Below, one piece after another: positions 36,200 through 48,279 of a stretch of 64,000 bases of DNA. Made by a program: the position numbers and the translations under genes. Each line of letters opens with the position of its first letter. The first letter of the stretch is position 1. The notes under the pieces are model-generated. The model worked only from the letters and a program-made list of their open reading frames with translations, was not told the origin of the DNA and ran no database searches. The DNA lies in the NCBI RefSeq assembly GCF_947242115.1, contig NC_074711.1, positions 30,758,602 through 30,822,601 on the forward strand. Direction: 5' to 3'. This DNA is from Biomphalaria glabrata (taxonomy: Eukaryota > Mollusca > Gastropoda > Planorbidae).

Positions 36200-36734
36200 A
36201 CTGGTTTGGAATACCCACTTGTTTTACTTATTGCCCCTCCCTAACTACCTATCTTATTGAAGAAGTTGTTGACAGTTATGACACGTCAAACCACTTGGAA
36301 CTGTTCCTTGTGATGTCCGTGACCATAGTTAGTGTGTGTGTATCATTGTGCAATTCTTTATCAATAGCAGAAGTAGGACGTAATTATCTTCTCTTTTGAT
36401 GGAACGTCTGTAATTTATAAGTCTAAAACATTAAGTTACATGTAAGTGCATTATATAGTTTGTGTTATGCACTATTTTCCCTTTTCCAAATAATGATGAA
36501 AAGACAGGATCTGTGTTAACCACCGACATACACTATTGACATCAAAATAAAACAAAATTGAGTTTAGATAAGAGAATGAGACGTATCAAGTTATACCGAA
36601 TACGTTTATTTTGTATTGTAGAGAAAAATGTAATACCGATATCTTCACTGAAACAATTGACACAGCTTGTAAGAAAATGTGTGTATCCTAATGACTATTA
36701 GGATTACATAGAGCTGTAAATATGGCAGTTAAAT
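36200..36734. other. Intergenic stretch, nothing recognised
   Basis: AT-rich, no feature identified. Confidence 0.4.
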
Positions 36735-38225
36735 CCCCCTCTTCTATAAAACAAAACCAATAAATGCAAACGACAATCCCCAAATTCCAAGAACACAGCT
36801 AAGGAAAATTTTTATTTTACGCATTCAAAATGCTATGAGCATAGCCAAATGGGTTTTTGAGTTTAACCCCCCCCCCCTTTTTCAGCGGGGTTCGAAGCTA
36901 AAAAATGCCTCTTCAATATAAAAAAAGCAAATTACGCACTCAAAATGCTAAAGCGTAGCCAAATGGGTTTTGAGTTTAAACCCCCCTTCAGCGGGGTTTG
37001 AAACTAAAAAATGCCTCTTTAATATTAAAAAAAAAGCAAATTATACACTCAAATTTCTATGAGTGTAGCCAAAGGGGTTTTGAGTTTAAACCCCACTCCA
37101 GTGGGGGTTTGAAGCTAAAAAATACCTCTTCAATATAAAAAAGCAAATTACACACTCTAAAATCTATGAACGTAGCCAAAGGGGTTTGTAGCCAGCGGGG
37201 TTTGAAGCGAAAATATACCTCTTCAATATAAAAAAAAGTGAATTACGCACTCAAAATGCTATGAGCGCAACCAAAGGGGTTTTGAGTTTTAACCCTCCCT
37301 CCTCCAGAAGGCTTTTTTTAAAGTTTAAAACCCCTCCGGATGGTTTTGAGTTTAAGATCCCCTACATAGAGTTTTGAGGTTGAAAACCTTTCTCTTTAAT
37401 ATTATTCTAAAGCAAACTACAGTCACCAAATTCTATGACCGTAGCTAAATGGGGTTTTGAATTTTTAAAAAAAGAGATTTTTTAGTTTCAAACCCACCAA
37501 CAGATGATTTGGACGATAAAACTTCCCTCTTAGTTATAAAATCTAAAGCAAACTACAGTCACCTAATTCCAAGAGCGTAGTCAAGAGAGGTTACACATTT
37601 CTACAAGTGGCTGGGCTCCATTAATCAAGTGCAGTGAATAGTCATCTGCCGAAATTGAAAAACACTAAATGTGGCTCAACAAAGATGGCTAAGACAGATT
37701 TTAGGAGTCAGTTATAAAGATCGAGTCTAAATCAAGGAAATCCTATGCCGAACTGGGAGTCGACCCCTTAGTAAGGTTGTGAAAGAGCGTCGCATGACAT
37801 GTTCTCAGACAAAATGAATTACGCATAATAAGAGTTGCGATGTCATCCTAGTACAACTTGGCGCCACACTGTCATGGAGGTCCCTAGAGCAGGTTGGAAG
37901 AGGCTTCGGACATTGCCAGGGACAGATTTTTGTGGAAACAGCTTGCCGCCAAATGCGCCGAACGGTGCGGGAGGGTCTAAGTCAGAAAGAATAGCACATT
38001 AGGTTTTTGAAATAAAACTTTTTAATAGCAGAATAATGCACTGTAGATACATCAGAATGTGCATTTTGTTGGCTTTCAATACCGGAAATAGTGCTAGGCT
38101 TAGCTACCAGCGCTCCACCAGACTCCCTAGCTGGCAAGGATGGAGAGTCTACAATTTTTCCATATATATTTTTTTTGCGGGGGGGGGGGGGGGAATAGAA
38201 AAAAAAATCCCCCCCCCCCCCAAAA
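36735..38225. mobile_element. Composite repeat element, inverted copy 2
   Basis: Same parts as 5591-7192 in reverse order: about six ~110-bp units with 'ggttttgagtttaaacccc' and 'ctatgagcgtagccaaa' (36735-37600), the LINE family G tail on the + strand (37620-38120), then long G and C runs. The 16-bp inverted ends of copy 1 were not found here, so the outer edges are approximate. The LINE-tail part is about 100 bp longer than in copy 1. Confidence 0.6.
37830..38120 (+). mobile_element. LINE 3' tail fragment (family G)
   Basis: Encodes AGWKRLRTLPG in one frame and DRFLWKQLAAKCAERCGRV then stop in another, one frameshift apart. The stop is followed by 'gaaataaaactttttaatag', which could be the LINE's own poly(A) signal. 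Confidence 0.5.
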
Positions 38226-38940
38226 AAAAATAATCATGGTTTAAACTTTAAGCAATCATTTTTTTATTAGTATTTTTCTTATTAATGACTCATTGTAACG
38301 CTTAGACAAAAAAATATATTTACTAGTCACACTTATACTTCCACCGGTTCAGGGAAGATAACATGATGAACAAAATATATTGTATAGATTATAGAAGAGT
38401 AGGTCGTGTCTTGGCACCTGCTTTGAAGTGATCGTGACGTCACTTGGGAGAGGGAAATGGAGTTCATTGCACGGAGCAAAACATTTCGAATCTAAAGTGA
38501 AGAACTTCGTGACTACAGCCTGCGCCCCTTTCCCGCCACCTGAGAATACGTAGCAAGTAGAATGCGTTGTATTACCATGAGATCGTTCATCATTTCAACT
38601 GTTTACCCATATTTGTTGACGTCATTCTTTTGAGGTTTAAATTTAGTCAAATATATTATCAAAAGAAAAAGAAAATAAAAAAAAACAGGATAAACTTGTT
38701 TCCAAGAACCAGTTGGCTACTACATTTATTCTCTATCTGTTCTGTTCTGGCGGCCCCTCTGTTTACCTCCAGACCTGTGTGACGTGATACTCCGCTGTTT
38801 GTTTTTGTTATTTTAGGTCTTCGAAGTCATTAATTTTGTACACAACAAACAACAGACGTTGTTTTTTGTTTTTTTACTTTGTGTTGCTCTAATGGGCATA
38901 CCTAATTAGGTTCATTCCCATTTTGTTTTAAATCATTCAG
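38226..38940. other. Intergenic stretch, nothing recognised
   Basis: AT-rich. No supported gene. Confidence 0.4.
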
Positions 38941-38941
38941 T

Positions 38942-39640
38942 GCAGTGATTCTCAAACTCCTGCCCGCGGGACATTTTGGACCTTGACACAGTGCCATGGG
39001 AATTTTCTGTCTATAATGAAGCCGTAATTACATTGGACTCGACGGTTTTGTGGGTCGATGTGTGTTGATGTGGGGTGATGTGGGTTGATGTGGGGTTGAT
39101 GTGGGGTGATGTGGGTTGATGCGGGGTGATGTGTGTTGATGTGGGGTGATGTGTGTTGATGTGGGGTGATGTGTGTTGATGTGGGGTGATGTGTGTTGAT
39201 GTGGGGTGATGTGGGTTGATGTGGGGTGATGTGGGGTGATGTGGGGTAATGTGTGTTGATGTGGGGTGATGTGGGTTGATGTGGGTTGATGTGGGTGATG
39301 TGTGTTGATGTGGGGTGATGTGGGGTGATGTGTGTTGATGTGGGGTGATGTGTGTTGATGTGGGGTGATGTGTGTTGATGTGGGGTGATGTGTGTTGATG
39401 TGGGGTGATGTGTGTTGATGTGGGGTGATGTGTGTTGATGTGGGGTGATGTGTGTTGATGTGGGGTGATGTGTGTTGATGTGGGGTGATGTGTGTTGATG
39501 TGGGGTGATGTGGGGTGATGTGGGTTGATGTGGGGTGATGTGGGTTGATGTTGGGTGGTGTCGGGTGATTTGGGTTGATGTAGGAAGGATGAGGGTTAGC
39601 CCCTTAGCAGAAAAAGATGGAGCACCCCTGACTGAGTGCA
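38942..39640. repeat. 10/20-bp G-rich minisatellite, about 50 decamers
   Basis: Alternating TGGGGTGATG and TGTGTTGATG decamers fill 39057-39575. The minus strand remains open for 229 codons of HITPHQPTS-like sequence as a by-product. The left flank 'cagtgattctcaaactcctg' at 38941 looks like a hAT-type end, so the array may have grown inside a small transposon remnant. Confidence 0.9.
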
Positions 39641-40160
39641 ATGATTTAATACATGAAGTATACCACCAATCCTTAAGTTAAATTATTTCTCTGTTAAATC
39701 CTTGCTGTGAACTGTTGCATTTGTTCTCCTCGGTGGTTCTCGCATATCGAGTCAAAACTAAGAACAGGCGCAAGTTTCCAAGAAGAAAAAAAGCAATGGG
39801 AACAATAGATGTTTTTTGTTGCCTTTGCGTTTTGATGTTGTTTTGTGTGCTTTGTCGTTTGGCTTTTGTTTCCCTTTTGTGTTTGTCTGTTTGTGTGTTT
39901 GGCTGTTCTAAAAGATTGTGCTTGTTTGTGTGTGATTATGCCTGTTTTTGTGTTTGCTTTTTTTGGTTATTTGTGTTCTTGTTTGTTTGTTTTCTCTTTA
40001 TTTACCTTTTTATCTTGCATTTCTTTTTGTTTTGTTTTCTGTTGATTTTGTTTGTTTGTTTGTTGTTTTGTGTGTGTGTATTTATTTGTTTGTTTTTATA
40101 CATTTGATGACATTTACTTTTTTTCTCACTTGTTACGAGCTTGGGAATAAATATTGAAAA
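39641..40160. repeat. T/G-rich low-complexity stretch
   Basis: Dense TTTGTTTG and TGTGTTTG words from about 39810 to 40110. The long + strand frames (Cys/Phe/Val/Leu-rich) follow from composition and lack any start or splice context. Confidence 0.75.
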
Positions 40161-41481
40161 TAAACTTTGTTCTTTGACAGAAAAAAAAATTAATGTATAA
40201 CCGTAAAGACAAAAAAAAAATTAAATTGTCGTTGCTTTGTTTCGAATTGAACATTTTAACTAACACACAATGTGACTTTGAATTTTTAGACGGTAAGATT
40301 GTGCGAGCAATCTCAAATAACGGCGTGAAAGGAACTAACAGAGCATTGTGTAGAACCTATCAGATTCAAATACAAAATATATCACATCAGTGCAGTATTA
40401 AAACTATTCCAAGTGGCCTGCAAGGAAGAGGTTCTATAACAGAGAATCTTTATTTATGACATGAACATAAAGATTTGGGAAACACTGAGTAGACATTTTA
40501 AAATCCAGACTAACTCGTAAAAATATTACAAAAATGAAGGGAAAGTATTTTAAAATATTCATGCTTTTTTTTTTTCTTCACTGACATCAGACATTTTTTG
40601 TTTGTTTCTGTTTTGTTTTAAAAGTAAACGTGCAGCAGCACGTGACTTGAACGCCATGTTGTCTTCTGGCGGATACAAAAATATTACGCAACTGAGGTTT
40701 ACATAACAGAAGAATGTAGCTCTAAACATCTTTTAACTGCTGATGTTTGGATAGAAGGTTACTTGACTTATAAGGATATGATAAGTCAGATAAAGAATAA
40801 TGCGAATAATTTTTATCTCAAGATTTTCTTTTTTTAATTTAAAAGGGAAAATAAAAGAATGATGAAACCAAATATTTTTTTCGACACAAACGAACCAATG
40901 AAACAAATGAAATGAAGAAAAGATTTTAAAAAATGAAACAAAGAAAATACAAGTTATTAAATTTTTAAAAAATCGTGCACAAAAGTAGTAAGATATACAC
41001 AGACTCTTCAACGTCATATGGACTCTATAGAAAGTGAAACATTATTTACCAGAGAGCTTATAAACGAAAAAACAAGAAAGAAAAAGGAACACAGAAAATC
41101 ATGGAAGGGATTTTTAAAGAAATGGATGACCAGGAAATAAATTATAAAAAATAATTTTTAAAAAGGAAAAAAAAAACAGGATAATCGGTCAAGGACGTTT
41201 GAAAAGACGAAACTAAAAAAAAAAAGAAACTAAAAAAAAAAATACAGGATGATCATGAAGGAGATTTAAGGAGATCATGTCAATTGGAGAACAACTCAGT
41301 TGGCACCAGAAACTTAGTTGTAGTTGTTAGCCAGTAAGGTAAACAATACATTTTCAATAAGATATTCTCAATAGATATCGAGGGTAAGGTTCCTTTCTAT
41401 AGAATTGTGAGGAGGGAAGAAACTTACAAATACAAATCCAAAGCATAGACGCCAACTAAAAGAGAGATGGTAGTACGGGGG
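40161..41481. other. Intergenic stretch upstream of gene 3
   Basis: A-rich DNA with many AAAAGAAA words, especially 40800-41260. Nothing coding is supported. Confidence 0.45.

Positions 41482-41578
<97 letters not shown>
41482..41578. repeat. GATA microsatellite
   Basis: About 24 tetranucleotide units, uninterrupted, roughly 200 bp before the gene 3 promoter. Confidence 0.95.
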
Positions 41579-41580
<2 letters not shown>

Positions 41581-41659
41581 CACACATTAGAAAACAGAAA
41601 TAGAAAGAAAAGGATGTAAAAGGTGGTGTCTATATGTCAAGATTAATGACAGCTTTTGT

Positions 41660-41779
41660 CACGTGGACTAGTGTGACGGCGGGTTGCAAAAAGGGCAACT
41701 TGTCAAATCAAAATAGAGCAAGTAAGTTACCTCTTGACTAGAATGACACTTTGGGGACAGAAGGAGCGACCATATAAAT
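41660..41779 (+). promoter_or_regulatory. Putative gene 3 promoter: E-box, CRE half-site, TATA
   Basis: CACGTG at 41660-41665, TGACG at 41674-41678 and TATAAAT at 41773-41779, with a consensus donor at 41864. The CRE/E-box pair is about 95-110 bp from TATA, further than in genes 1 and 2. Confidence 0.45.
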
Positions 41780-41802
41780 TCCGCACGAGTTACAAATAGT
41801 TT

Positions 41803-41863
41803 AGATACAAACGTGTAGTCGAGCTGATTGGTCACATCCAAAACACAGAGCTGCTCATTAGTG
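41803..41863 (+). other. Probable non-coding first exon of gene 3
   Basis: About 60 bp from the expected start site to the donor TTAGTG|GTAAGT. It would splice to the acceptor after a T tract ending AAAG at 43674 (intron 1 about 1.8 kb). The start is approximate. Confidence 0.45.
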
Positions 41864-43184
41864 GTAAGTACGGACTTTTGTAGTCACTAGAAATCAAGAC
41901 TGAAATATATTTTTTTTATTTGAACACTTCATGCATCGCAAGAATGCTGAATAACTTATCATTAAATATAGGTTCGTAATTTTGATCATATATTTTATAA
42001 CAATAGCCCTCTCCCAGCCTCTCTATCGCACTCTCTCTCTCTTATCTATCTATCTATCTATCTATCTATTTATTTATTTATATCTATATACCTGTCTGTA
42101 TATCTGTCTGTCTCTCTCTGAATGTTCTTTTTATATAGATTTTTTTAAAAAATAATCTGTTCGAGCTGGTATTTTTATCCAGTCCAAAAAGTAATTTATT
42201 ACAAATCTCTCTGTCTGTCTGTTCTATGATGCCACCATGCTTTGAGTCTTATCTTAACCTGATGATATAGCCATAGAATATTGTTCAGAGATGCAATCCT
42301 TCAAAGACGCCTTCCATAAGGACATAACAAATACATGATAAATACGACATTTGGCTGTTTTTCTTTTAAACATAGACAACTACATTTTTTAATCAGGTTT
42401 TCCAAACATTGTCTCATATTGCTTGTCAATTCTAGTTTGCCTGGGATCATTGGCTCAGCAGAACGGACATTCTCGAAGTTGCGAATAAAAAAAATATTTA
42501 AGACGTTCTAATACAGAACAGCTTCAGTTCTCTCCCTTTAACAAGAAAGATTCAAACATTTTGAACTAGATGCACTGGTTTCTGACTTTGTTACCCAGAA
42601 GTAATAGTAATTAAATGGAAGTTGTACAAAAAATTGACTTTTACGACACTTGTGCGAAGTCCAAACTGAATCAAGCATTATGACTTTATAAGTTATAAAA
42701 AAAAAGGTAAACTACTTGCATTGGGATGTCTTTTGGTAAATGTACCGATACATACAGACTAATCGATTTCTTTGTTACACACTAAATTTGTCTTATTGGT
42801 GGGGGCCCACCAACATAGTCTTGAACCCGCAGCCAAGGGTATCTTGCTACGCCACTGAATAAACCTTAACTAACTAGAAGAGAAATGTGTGCTAGTTGAG
42901 ATTGGATATAAACACACGTATACATTCTCATCAACCTCATTCAAGTCATTGTGTTCATGTTAATCTAGTTATAATATCAATAAACACTCCTTCAACAATA
43001 TGTTGTTTGTTTTTTTTACATTTGTTACTTATATACTATGTATTTATGTAGATTTTTTACTTAAAGGTCCGTGGGCAAGTTTTGGTTATATAAAGGGGTC
43101 TCCGGATCAAAAATGTTTTGAGACCCACTGTCCTATAAGACTAATCTCTATTTTCGATATTTCTGTCTAAAACATAGGTCATTG
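41864..43184. other. Gene 3 intron 1, mixed repeats
   Basis: A short TCTA run sits near 42045-42070. A DNA-transposon-like end (inverse of CAGTGGCGTAGCAAG) lies near 42845-42858. A hAT-like end reading 'cagtgggtctcaaaac' on the minus strand lies near 43115-43132. Confidence 0.4.
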
Positions 43185-43340
43185 CTTTTATGGGAATGTT
43201 TTACATGTTTCGGATGTTCCCTCAGAATTAAAGATTATTAAATCCTATCCCAAACCTCCAGCAGAACGGCAGGGTTTGAACCGAAGACCATCGAGAGGAC
43301 AGTCCAGAGCAGCCATACGTTACTGGGACTATCTTGCCTT
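43185..43340 (-). mobile_element. tRNA-derived SINE (family A)
   Basis: The + sense shows the inverted order: 'catgtttcggatgttccct', 'ccagcagaacggcagggttt' and 'gaaccgaagaccatcgagag'. The B box is present in inverse form (ggtttgaacc). Confidence 0.65.
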
Positions 43341-43374
43341 ATTGGAAGTAGTGAAATAAATAAATAAATTATGG

Positions 43375-43625
43375 CTTTTATATAGCGTTACTTTCATGCT
43401 TATAGCATGCTCAGAGCGCTTTGGTCCAATCTCAGTTGTGGACCAGTGGGGGGGGGGGGGTAACTAGGAGGTTTTTCCGTGCTGCCTACAGGTGCTCAGT
43501 AAACACAACTCTGCCCGAGTCGGGTGTCGAACCTCGAACCCCCTTCATAGGTAGCCAAGCCAAGCCATGTTCAAGCGCACTTAGCCTCTTAACCACGCTT
43601 ATTATATGTAGTACTAATATTTACC
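43375..43625 (-). mobile_element. tRNA-like SINE, another family (C)
   Basis: Minus-strand head: 'gtggttaagaggctaagtgc' (A-box-like) and GGTTCGAGGTTCGACACCC (B-box-like). The body ends with 'gagcatgctataagcatgaa'. It ends about 50 bp before the acceptor of gene 3's signal-peptide exon. Confidence 0.5.
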
Positions 43626-43702
43626 TAACTAGAATGATTTTGAATAATATTTTACTTCTATTTTTTTTTTAAAGGTCACGATAAACTTACCTATAATATA
43701 TA

Positions 43703-44995
43703 ATGGCAAGATTGGCAGTTTTGGTGATATTTGTCTGCTTTATGGTCATGGTCAACAGTCAATCAGGAGGTCAAGGTCCAAGTAAGTCCTTAGTTTTAGG
43801 ATCAAGTTATAATAAAGTCGTTTGTATATGCTTCAAAACGTACTCTTTTTACACGACGGTAATGTTATTTTGATATTATCTATATTATAAGAGCAAAATA
43901 CCACTGATTGATTTATTTATGTATCTATGTATCAAGAGATATAAGCAACTGTTGGATTCACATGAAATTTTGAAATCAGGCTACTTTTACCTATTTTGTA
44001 CTTTCTATAAACAGTCTGAGCAGATTCGCAGTCTGAACGCGAAAAACAACAAGCTTTCTAATAAAACTTTCTATTTTATTTTCGGTATCCCCCCCCCCCA
44101 AAAAAAAAAATTGACTTCTGTATTTTATTTTCAAATTTTATGTATATTTTCTTTCTTTTTCCTTAAAATAAGAAAAAGCTGCGTGAATGCGTATGTCCAA
44201 AGTTTATAAAAACAAAATGAAATCAATAATTCTTTGATTCGTAAGTCGCCATTGTGGACACTTTAAAAAGTTAACTTACTAAACCAAATTGATATTTTCA
44301 TTTTTTTAAATTGAAAATAACAAATGTCTTATCAATTAAAGAGATTGTTTCACATCCGAAATGTATCGTTGTGTTATCTTTATATCATATCATATATAAT
44401 GTAAAGAGAAGTATAAGTCTTTGATCACTGTGAAATATTCAGTTCAGGCTGTTCAGCAATAAAACAATTACTCAAAGCTTTACAGTAAAAAAAAAAAGAA
44501 AAACGAATTCATTAGGAAAACAATAGACTACATTGAGATATAAATAGCATGACGTTTAGGATTGCAAGATTAATAATCTCTGAGATTTAGCATGAATTAA
44601 AAGCGCCCTTGTTCGTTCTCCTATTGGCATCTTAGTAGTGCTCTACTATTACCCCAACACATTCTGCTCCACTGACACTCTTGAGTTTACAAAATTTCAC
44701 ATTCAAATGTAGGTTGAATGCGAGTGTTTTATCCTGAAGGAAACAGTTCTCTATACATTGTTGATATCTATTGCTATTGTTGATATCTATTGAAGTAACG
44801 TCTGTATTATATAAGATAGATAAGATATTGTTTCTCCAACCGAATCTAATCCAATGGATTTCGTTGTTTTCAGTGAACCCGTTGATGTACATGATGATGA
44901 TGAAACAGATGGACATGAACCCTTTCTATATGTTTCTCATGATGATGTTGAATCAACAACAGCCTGCAGACCCTGGGGCACAGCCTGCCATGTAA
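43703..44995 (+). CDS. Gene 3: short Met-rich secreted protein, 66 aa, two coding exons
   Basis: Coding exons are 43703-43781 and 44874-44995. The exon 2 acceptor is TTTAAAG (ends 43674), the donor is TCCAA|GTAAGT, and the acceptor is TTTTCAG (ends 44873); the intron is phase 1. Residues 1-19 are a signal peptide (MARLAVLVIFVCFMVMVNS), so the mature protein starts QSGGQGPMNPLMYMMMM. It then has KQMDMNPFYMFLMMMLNQQQ and a Pro/Ala/Gln end. It is about 28% Met in 47 residues. Unlike genes 1 and 2 the phase-1 intron lies seven residues past the cleavage site. The clustered Mets (MYMMMM, MDM, LMMM) resemble Mets motifs of copper proteins, but the similarity may be compositional only. The splice junction rebuilds the Met codon of MNPLM. 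Confidence 0.8.
43783..44870. other. Gene 3 intron 2
   Basis: AT-rich, about 1.1 kb, shorter than the equivalent introns of gene 2 (1.4 kb) and gene 1 (5.8 kb). No mobile element was recognised, only A runs. Confidence 0.5.
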
Positions 44996-45653
44996 ACCCG
45001 CCTGCCTCGTAGTTTCCTTTTTTTTTTGGGGGGGGGGGGTCCTACATTCTTTAAATTTTCTCCGTTTTTGAAACTTAATACAATATGACAAAAATATGAT
45101 AGCGTAAAAGCTACAAATTTTTTAAAAAAGTTTCTAGATAATGTCTGAACTATCAATAGACATAGGCTTAATACAAAAATATAATGTTTTTTCTAGAACT
45201 AGTCCTAACTAGTGCCAACCTCTGCAAGTAATCATTATGTTCATTGAAGAAATAATGTCTATTTTTTGGACTGGTTAATGTTTACCTCTACATTCAGTGT
45301 TTTTTTTAAGTAGAGAGCTAAAAGGGAAACAAATGGTACAAGTGACACAATGTTTTCAAGAGGAATCAAGTAATAATTTCCTTCAAACTGGGCAAACCTA
45401 ATGTACATTTTAAAGTTTTTCTATACAGTAGAGAAGCAACACGTATTTATTGAAATCACACGATTGTATTGAATATTTTATGTCTCGTATATTTATCTCC
45501 ATTTTCTTGTTTTCATGTGCATTAATTTATTGTGTAAAGTTTCATTAGAGTGTATTCTCATGTTGCCATAGAAGAGATTTCACGTTGCTGTGTCAGAACA
45601 TTTGTTTTATCATACTATGTCATGAAATACCTCATGTTTACTTTTACAAACAA

Positions 45654-45680
45654 AATAAAACTGTATTCCTATGCCAGGCT
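45654..45680 (+). terminator. Gene 3 polyadenylation region
   Basis: AATAAA at 45654-45659, followed by 'catgttttgttgtcagct'. The 3' UTR is about 660 nt, ten times the mature coding length. Confidence 0.55.
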
Positions 45681-46125
45681 CATGTTTTGTTGTCAGCTTT
45701 ACTATGTAATAAATTAACATAGCTATATTCAAAGTTGACATCTTGTAGCGTCTGCACTTTTTTTTTCGCATACGTATTTGAGCTTAGCAATTACTTTGAA
45801 ATGGCATTTGTTATTTTACATAAGGTGTGGCGAAAAGGTTTCAGGTAGCATTTAGCAGTTTAAAATGACGAGCATACCATGTGCTAAGAGGAATAATAGG
45901 TAGACCTGAAAGTATAGGGCGGAAATTTAATTAGAGAGGTTTAATTAACTTTTTAAAATTAACTTGCTTGTATGCAGGTGCGTGGCTTGGCTAAGGGTAC
46001 CACATTGGTTGAGAGGTAGTAGGGGTTCTAAACCTCCCTCCCACAAATACACTCTCACCGCTTTACCGTGACATTTTCAGCTCAGCCATTGCGCCTCCGC
46101 GTTTGTGAAAATGTCTAAAGTACTG

Positions 46126-48273
46126 CAGTGTTTCTCAAACTTTTTTGTCTGCCGGCACAGTAAAAAAAAACTACAAAAATTTCGCGGCACACCACGAAGA
46201 GCAACAGTTGTTTTATAATAAAAAGAAAAAAAAAGATTTTACCTGTTTTTGAGAGCAAATGCGATCTAATCGAGGCTCCAAAGTCGACAAACAAACTCGC
46301 ATTTCATCGTCCATTGTAAGAAGTCTCTCTCTTTTCTTAGACTTGATTTCAGTCAGTGCTGAAAATCCAAACTCACAAAACCATGAAGATGCTAATGTAA
46401 GAATTATTTTGATTGCTTTTAAACTGATTGCAGGATATAATTAGTCTATTGAAATCCAAAACACATCCAGACTTTTCTCGGCAAAACTTGACTTAAGAAC
46501 TGCATCGTTTATTAAATCAATGAGCTGCTCTGCTTCTTCAGTTATCAGATTTGTAGCTTCATTGTTTCCTAATGGATAGCTGATCCATCCACACTCATTA
46601 CTTCCAACTGTTGGGAAGTAATGCTGCAATGCTGAGGTGATTTCTTTATTTGAAGCACATTCATTGTAAGTAGGAAAGAAGTCGAAGACTCCTTTCAAGA
46701 TCTTACTTTGCCGCAAAGACAATTTTTCACCAAATGACTTTAAGTTTTGAGGATGCAGTGATGATGTTTTCCGATGGTCCTTGAAGACTTAAATTCAATG
46801 AATTTAATTTGTGAAATAAATCAGAGAGAAACCCACCAGATCTCGTCATGAATAGAAAATCCAAAGTTGTTTTTTTTTTCTGAATCTGAATCCATTGCTT
46901 CAAAAAGTTGTGAGAAAAGTCGGGATGCAAGCTGTCGAGACTTGATGAAGTTTACAACTTCAATCACTTGATCTAGAACAGACATCAAATCTTTAGGCAA
47001 AGATCTGAAGGCAAGAGCTTCTCCGTGGATCATGCAGTGAACAACTAATACATTTGGATTTTCTTGACGCACAAGAGTGACGAATCCCTTTCTTTTTCCT
47101 TGCATGGAAGGACAGCCATAGGTGCAGACGCTGACACAGTTTCCCCACTGTAGTTTGAAGAGCAAAATGTTTTCGCTTACCACTTTGAAAATATCTTCGC
47201 CTTTGCTCGTAGTTGGTAAGTCTTTGCAAAATAAGAATTCGTTGACACATTTTTCATCCTTTATGAACCGAATAAAAGCTAGCAGCTGGGCTTTGCAGCT
47301 AACGTCAGTGGATTCATCAACTTGAAGAGACCACAGCAGAGACACTTCAAAGTCAGTCACGTCGAATTGTTCACAGATTTGATTTTGTAAATCTGACGAT
47401 AAGTCTTTAATTCTGCGCGAGATAGTATCATTTGACAAAGGAACTTTTTTAACTTTTTCGGCGGCATCGGGTCCAATGATAGTTTCATCAACTATTACTA
47501 AAGCTGGTGCAATGACTGATTCAGCCTCTGTGTGTGCTTTCTTGCATTTTGCTAATAACTGAGCAACCTTATAACTTGCAATCAATCCCTTTTCTGGCAG
47601 CTTTAGGTACTTCGTATGTTTTTTTAGCTTGTCTATTTTGTTGAGCCCTGATGTTTTCAAAGTATTTCTTCGGTTGCGCTTTTACAGCTGGATATTTTGT
47701 TTCCAAAGGTCTCTTCAATTTGCTTGGAACAAGCGCCTTATTCGACAGAGTTGTATTGCAGTTCAGACAGAATGGCAATGGAGCATCTTCAGGTCCAGAA
47801 GATATGAAACCACATCCGATGTAATCTTCTTTGTACCTCCGTTTGGTTCCTTGCTTTTCATTTAACGCTTTCGTAGTTTCATTCCTGCTAACGTATTTCT
47901 CCATGGATAACAATGACTTACGCTTATTGATAATTTGTTATTATTAGCATACACCTAAACAATTTACATGAAACACATAGCTATTATTATTGTTATCAAT
48001 TCATGAACTGCTGTGCGTCTGCTAAAGCGCCTACATTTGAGTCATTATAATAATATATGTATAGTGGACAATTCCATAACCTGAATGGCAAACACCCCTT
48101 TCCGTCAATATGGAGCGATCCACTACTATTACTGGTCGTTGCAAGTGGGGATGTCATCGCAACGTAACGCCTGTGTAACGCTGCATTTGTTGCGTTCTGA
48201 AAACTCCCGCGGCACATCTGCAAATCTTTGGCGGCACACTAGTGTGCCGCGGCACACAGTTTGAGAAACACTA
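46126..48273 (-). mobile_element. Decayed autonomous-type hAT element (ZBED5/SCAND3-like), 2.15 kb
   Basis: Ends are CAGTGTTTCTCAAAC (46126) and its complement GTTTGAGAAACACT (to 48272), each with a sub-terminal 'gcggcaca' motif. The minus-strand transposase runs 47913 to about 46250. It has a BED-like start (CLNCNTTLSNKALVPSKLKR, with both zinc-binding His positions changed in KRPLETKYP), the first catalytic Asp in LQVDESTD, and a segment NCVSVCTYGCPSMQGKRKGF in which the usual second Asp (CTDG) is Tyr. The dimerisation end ILTLASSWFCEFGFSALTEI follows one in-frame stop at 46441. At least three frameshifts also break it. No clear 8-bp target duplication survives. Old and inactive. Confidence 0.85.
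46441..47913 (-). pseudogene. hAT transposase pseudogene, main open pieces
   Basis: Three frames carry consecutive parts of one protein: 47913-47569 (BED region), 47660-46821 (catalytic part, 279 codons) and 46722-46441 (before the dimerisation end). The overlaps and order show frameshifts. The family normally has 550-650 residues. It would bind the element's ends and cut and paste it; here key residues are lost. Confidence 0.8.
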
Positions 48274-48279
48274 GACTCT

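Noticed and set aside
38952-39641. 229-codon minus-strand frame rich in His, Thr and Pro
   Set aside because: Direct by-product of the G-rich decamer array; composition follows the repeat.
39715-40157. Cys/Phe/Val-rich + strand frames
   Set aside because: Three overlapping frames are open at once in a T/G-rich low-complexity stretch, which is compositional.
41368-41583. Tyr/Leu/Ser/Ile repeat protein
   Set aside because: Translation of the GATA microsatellite.
44771-44995. Gene 3 starting at 44771 as a single-exon gene
   Set aside because: The N-terminal part is intronic AT-rich sequence; the acceptor at 44873 and upstream signal exon fit better.
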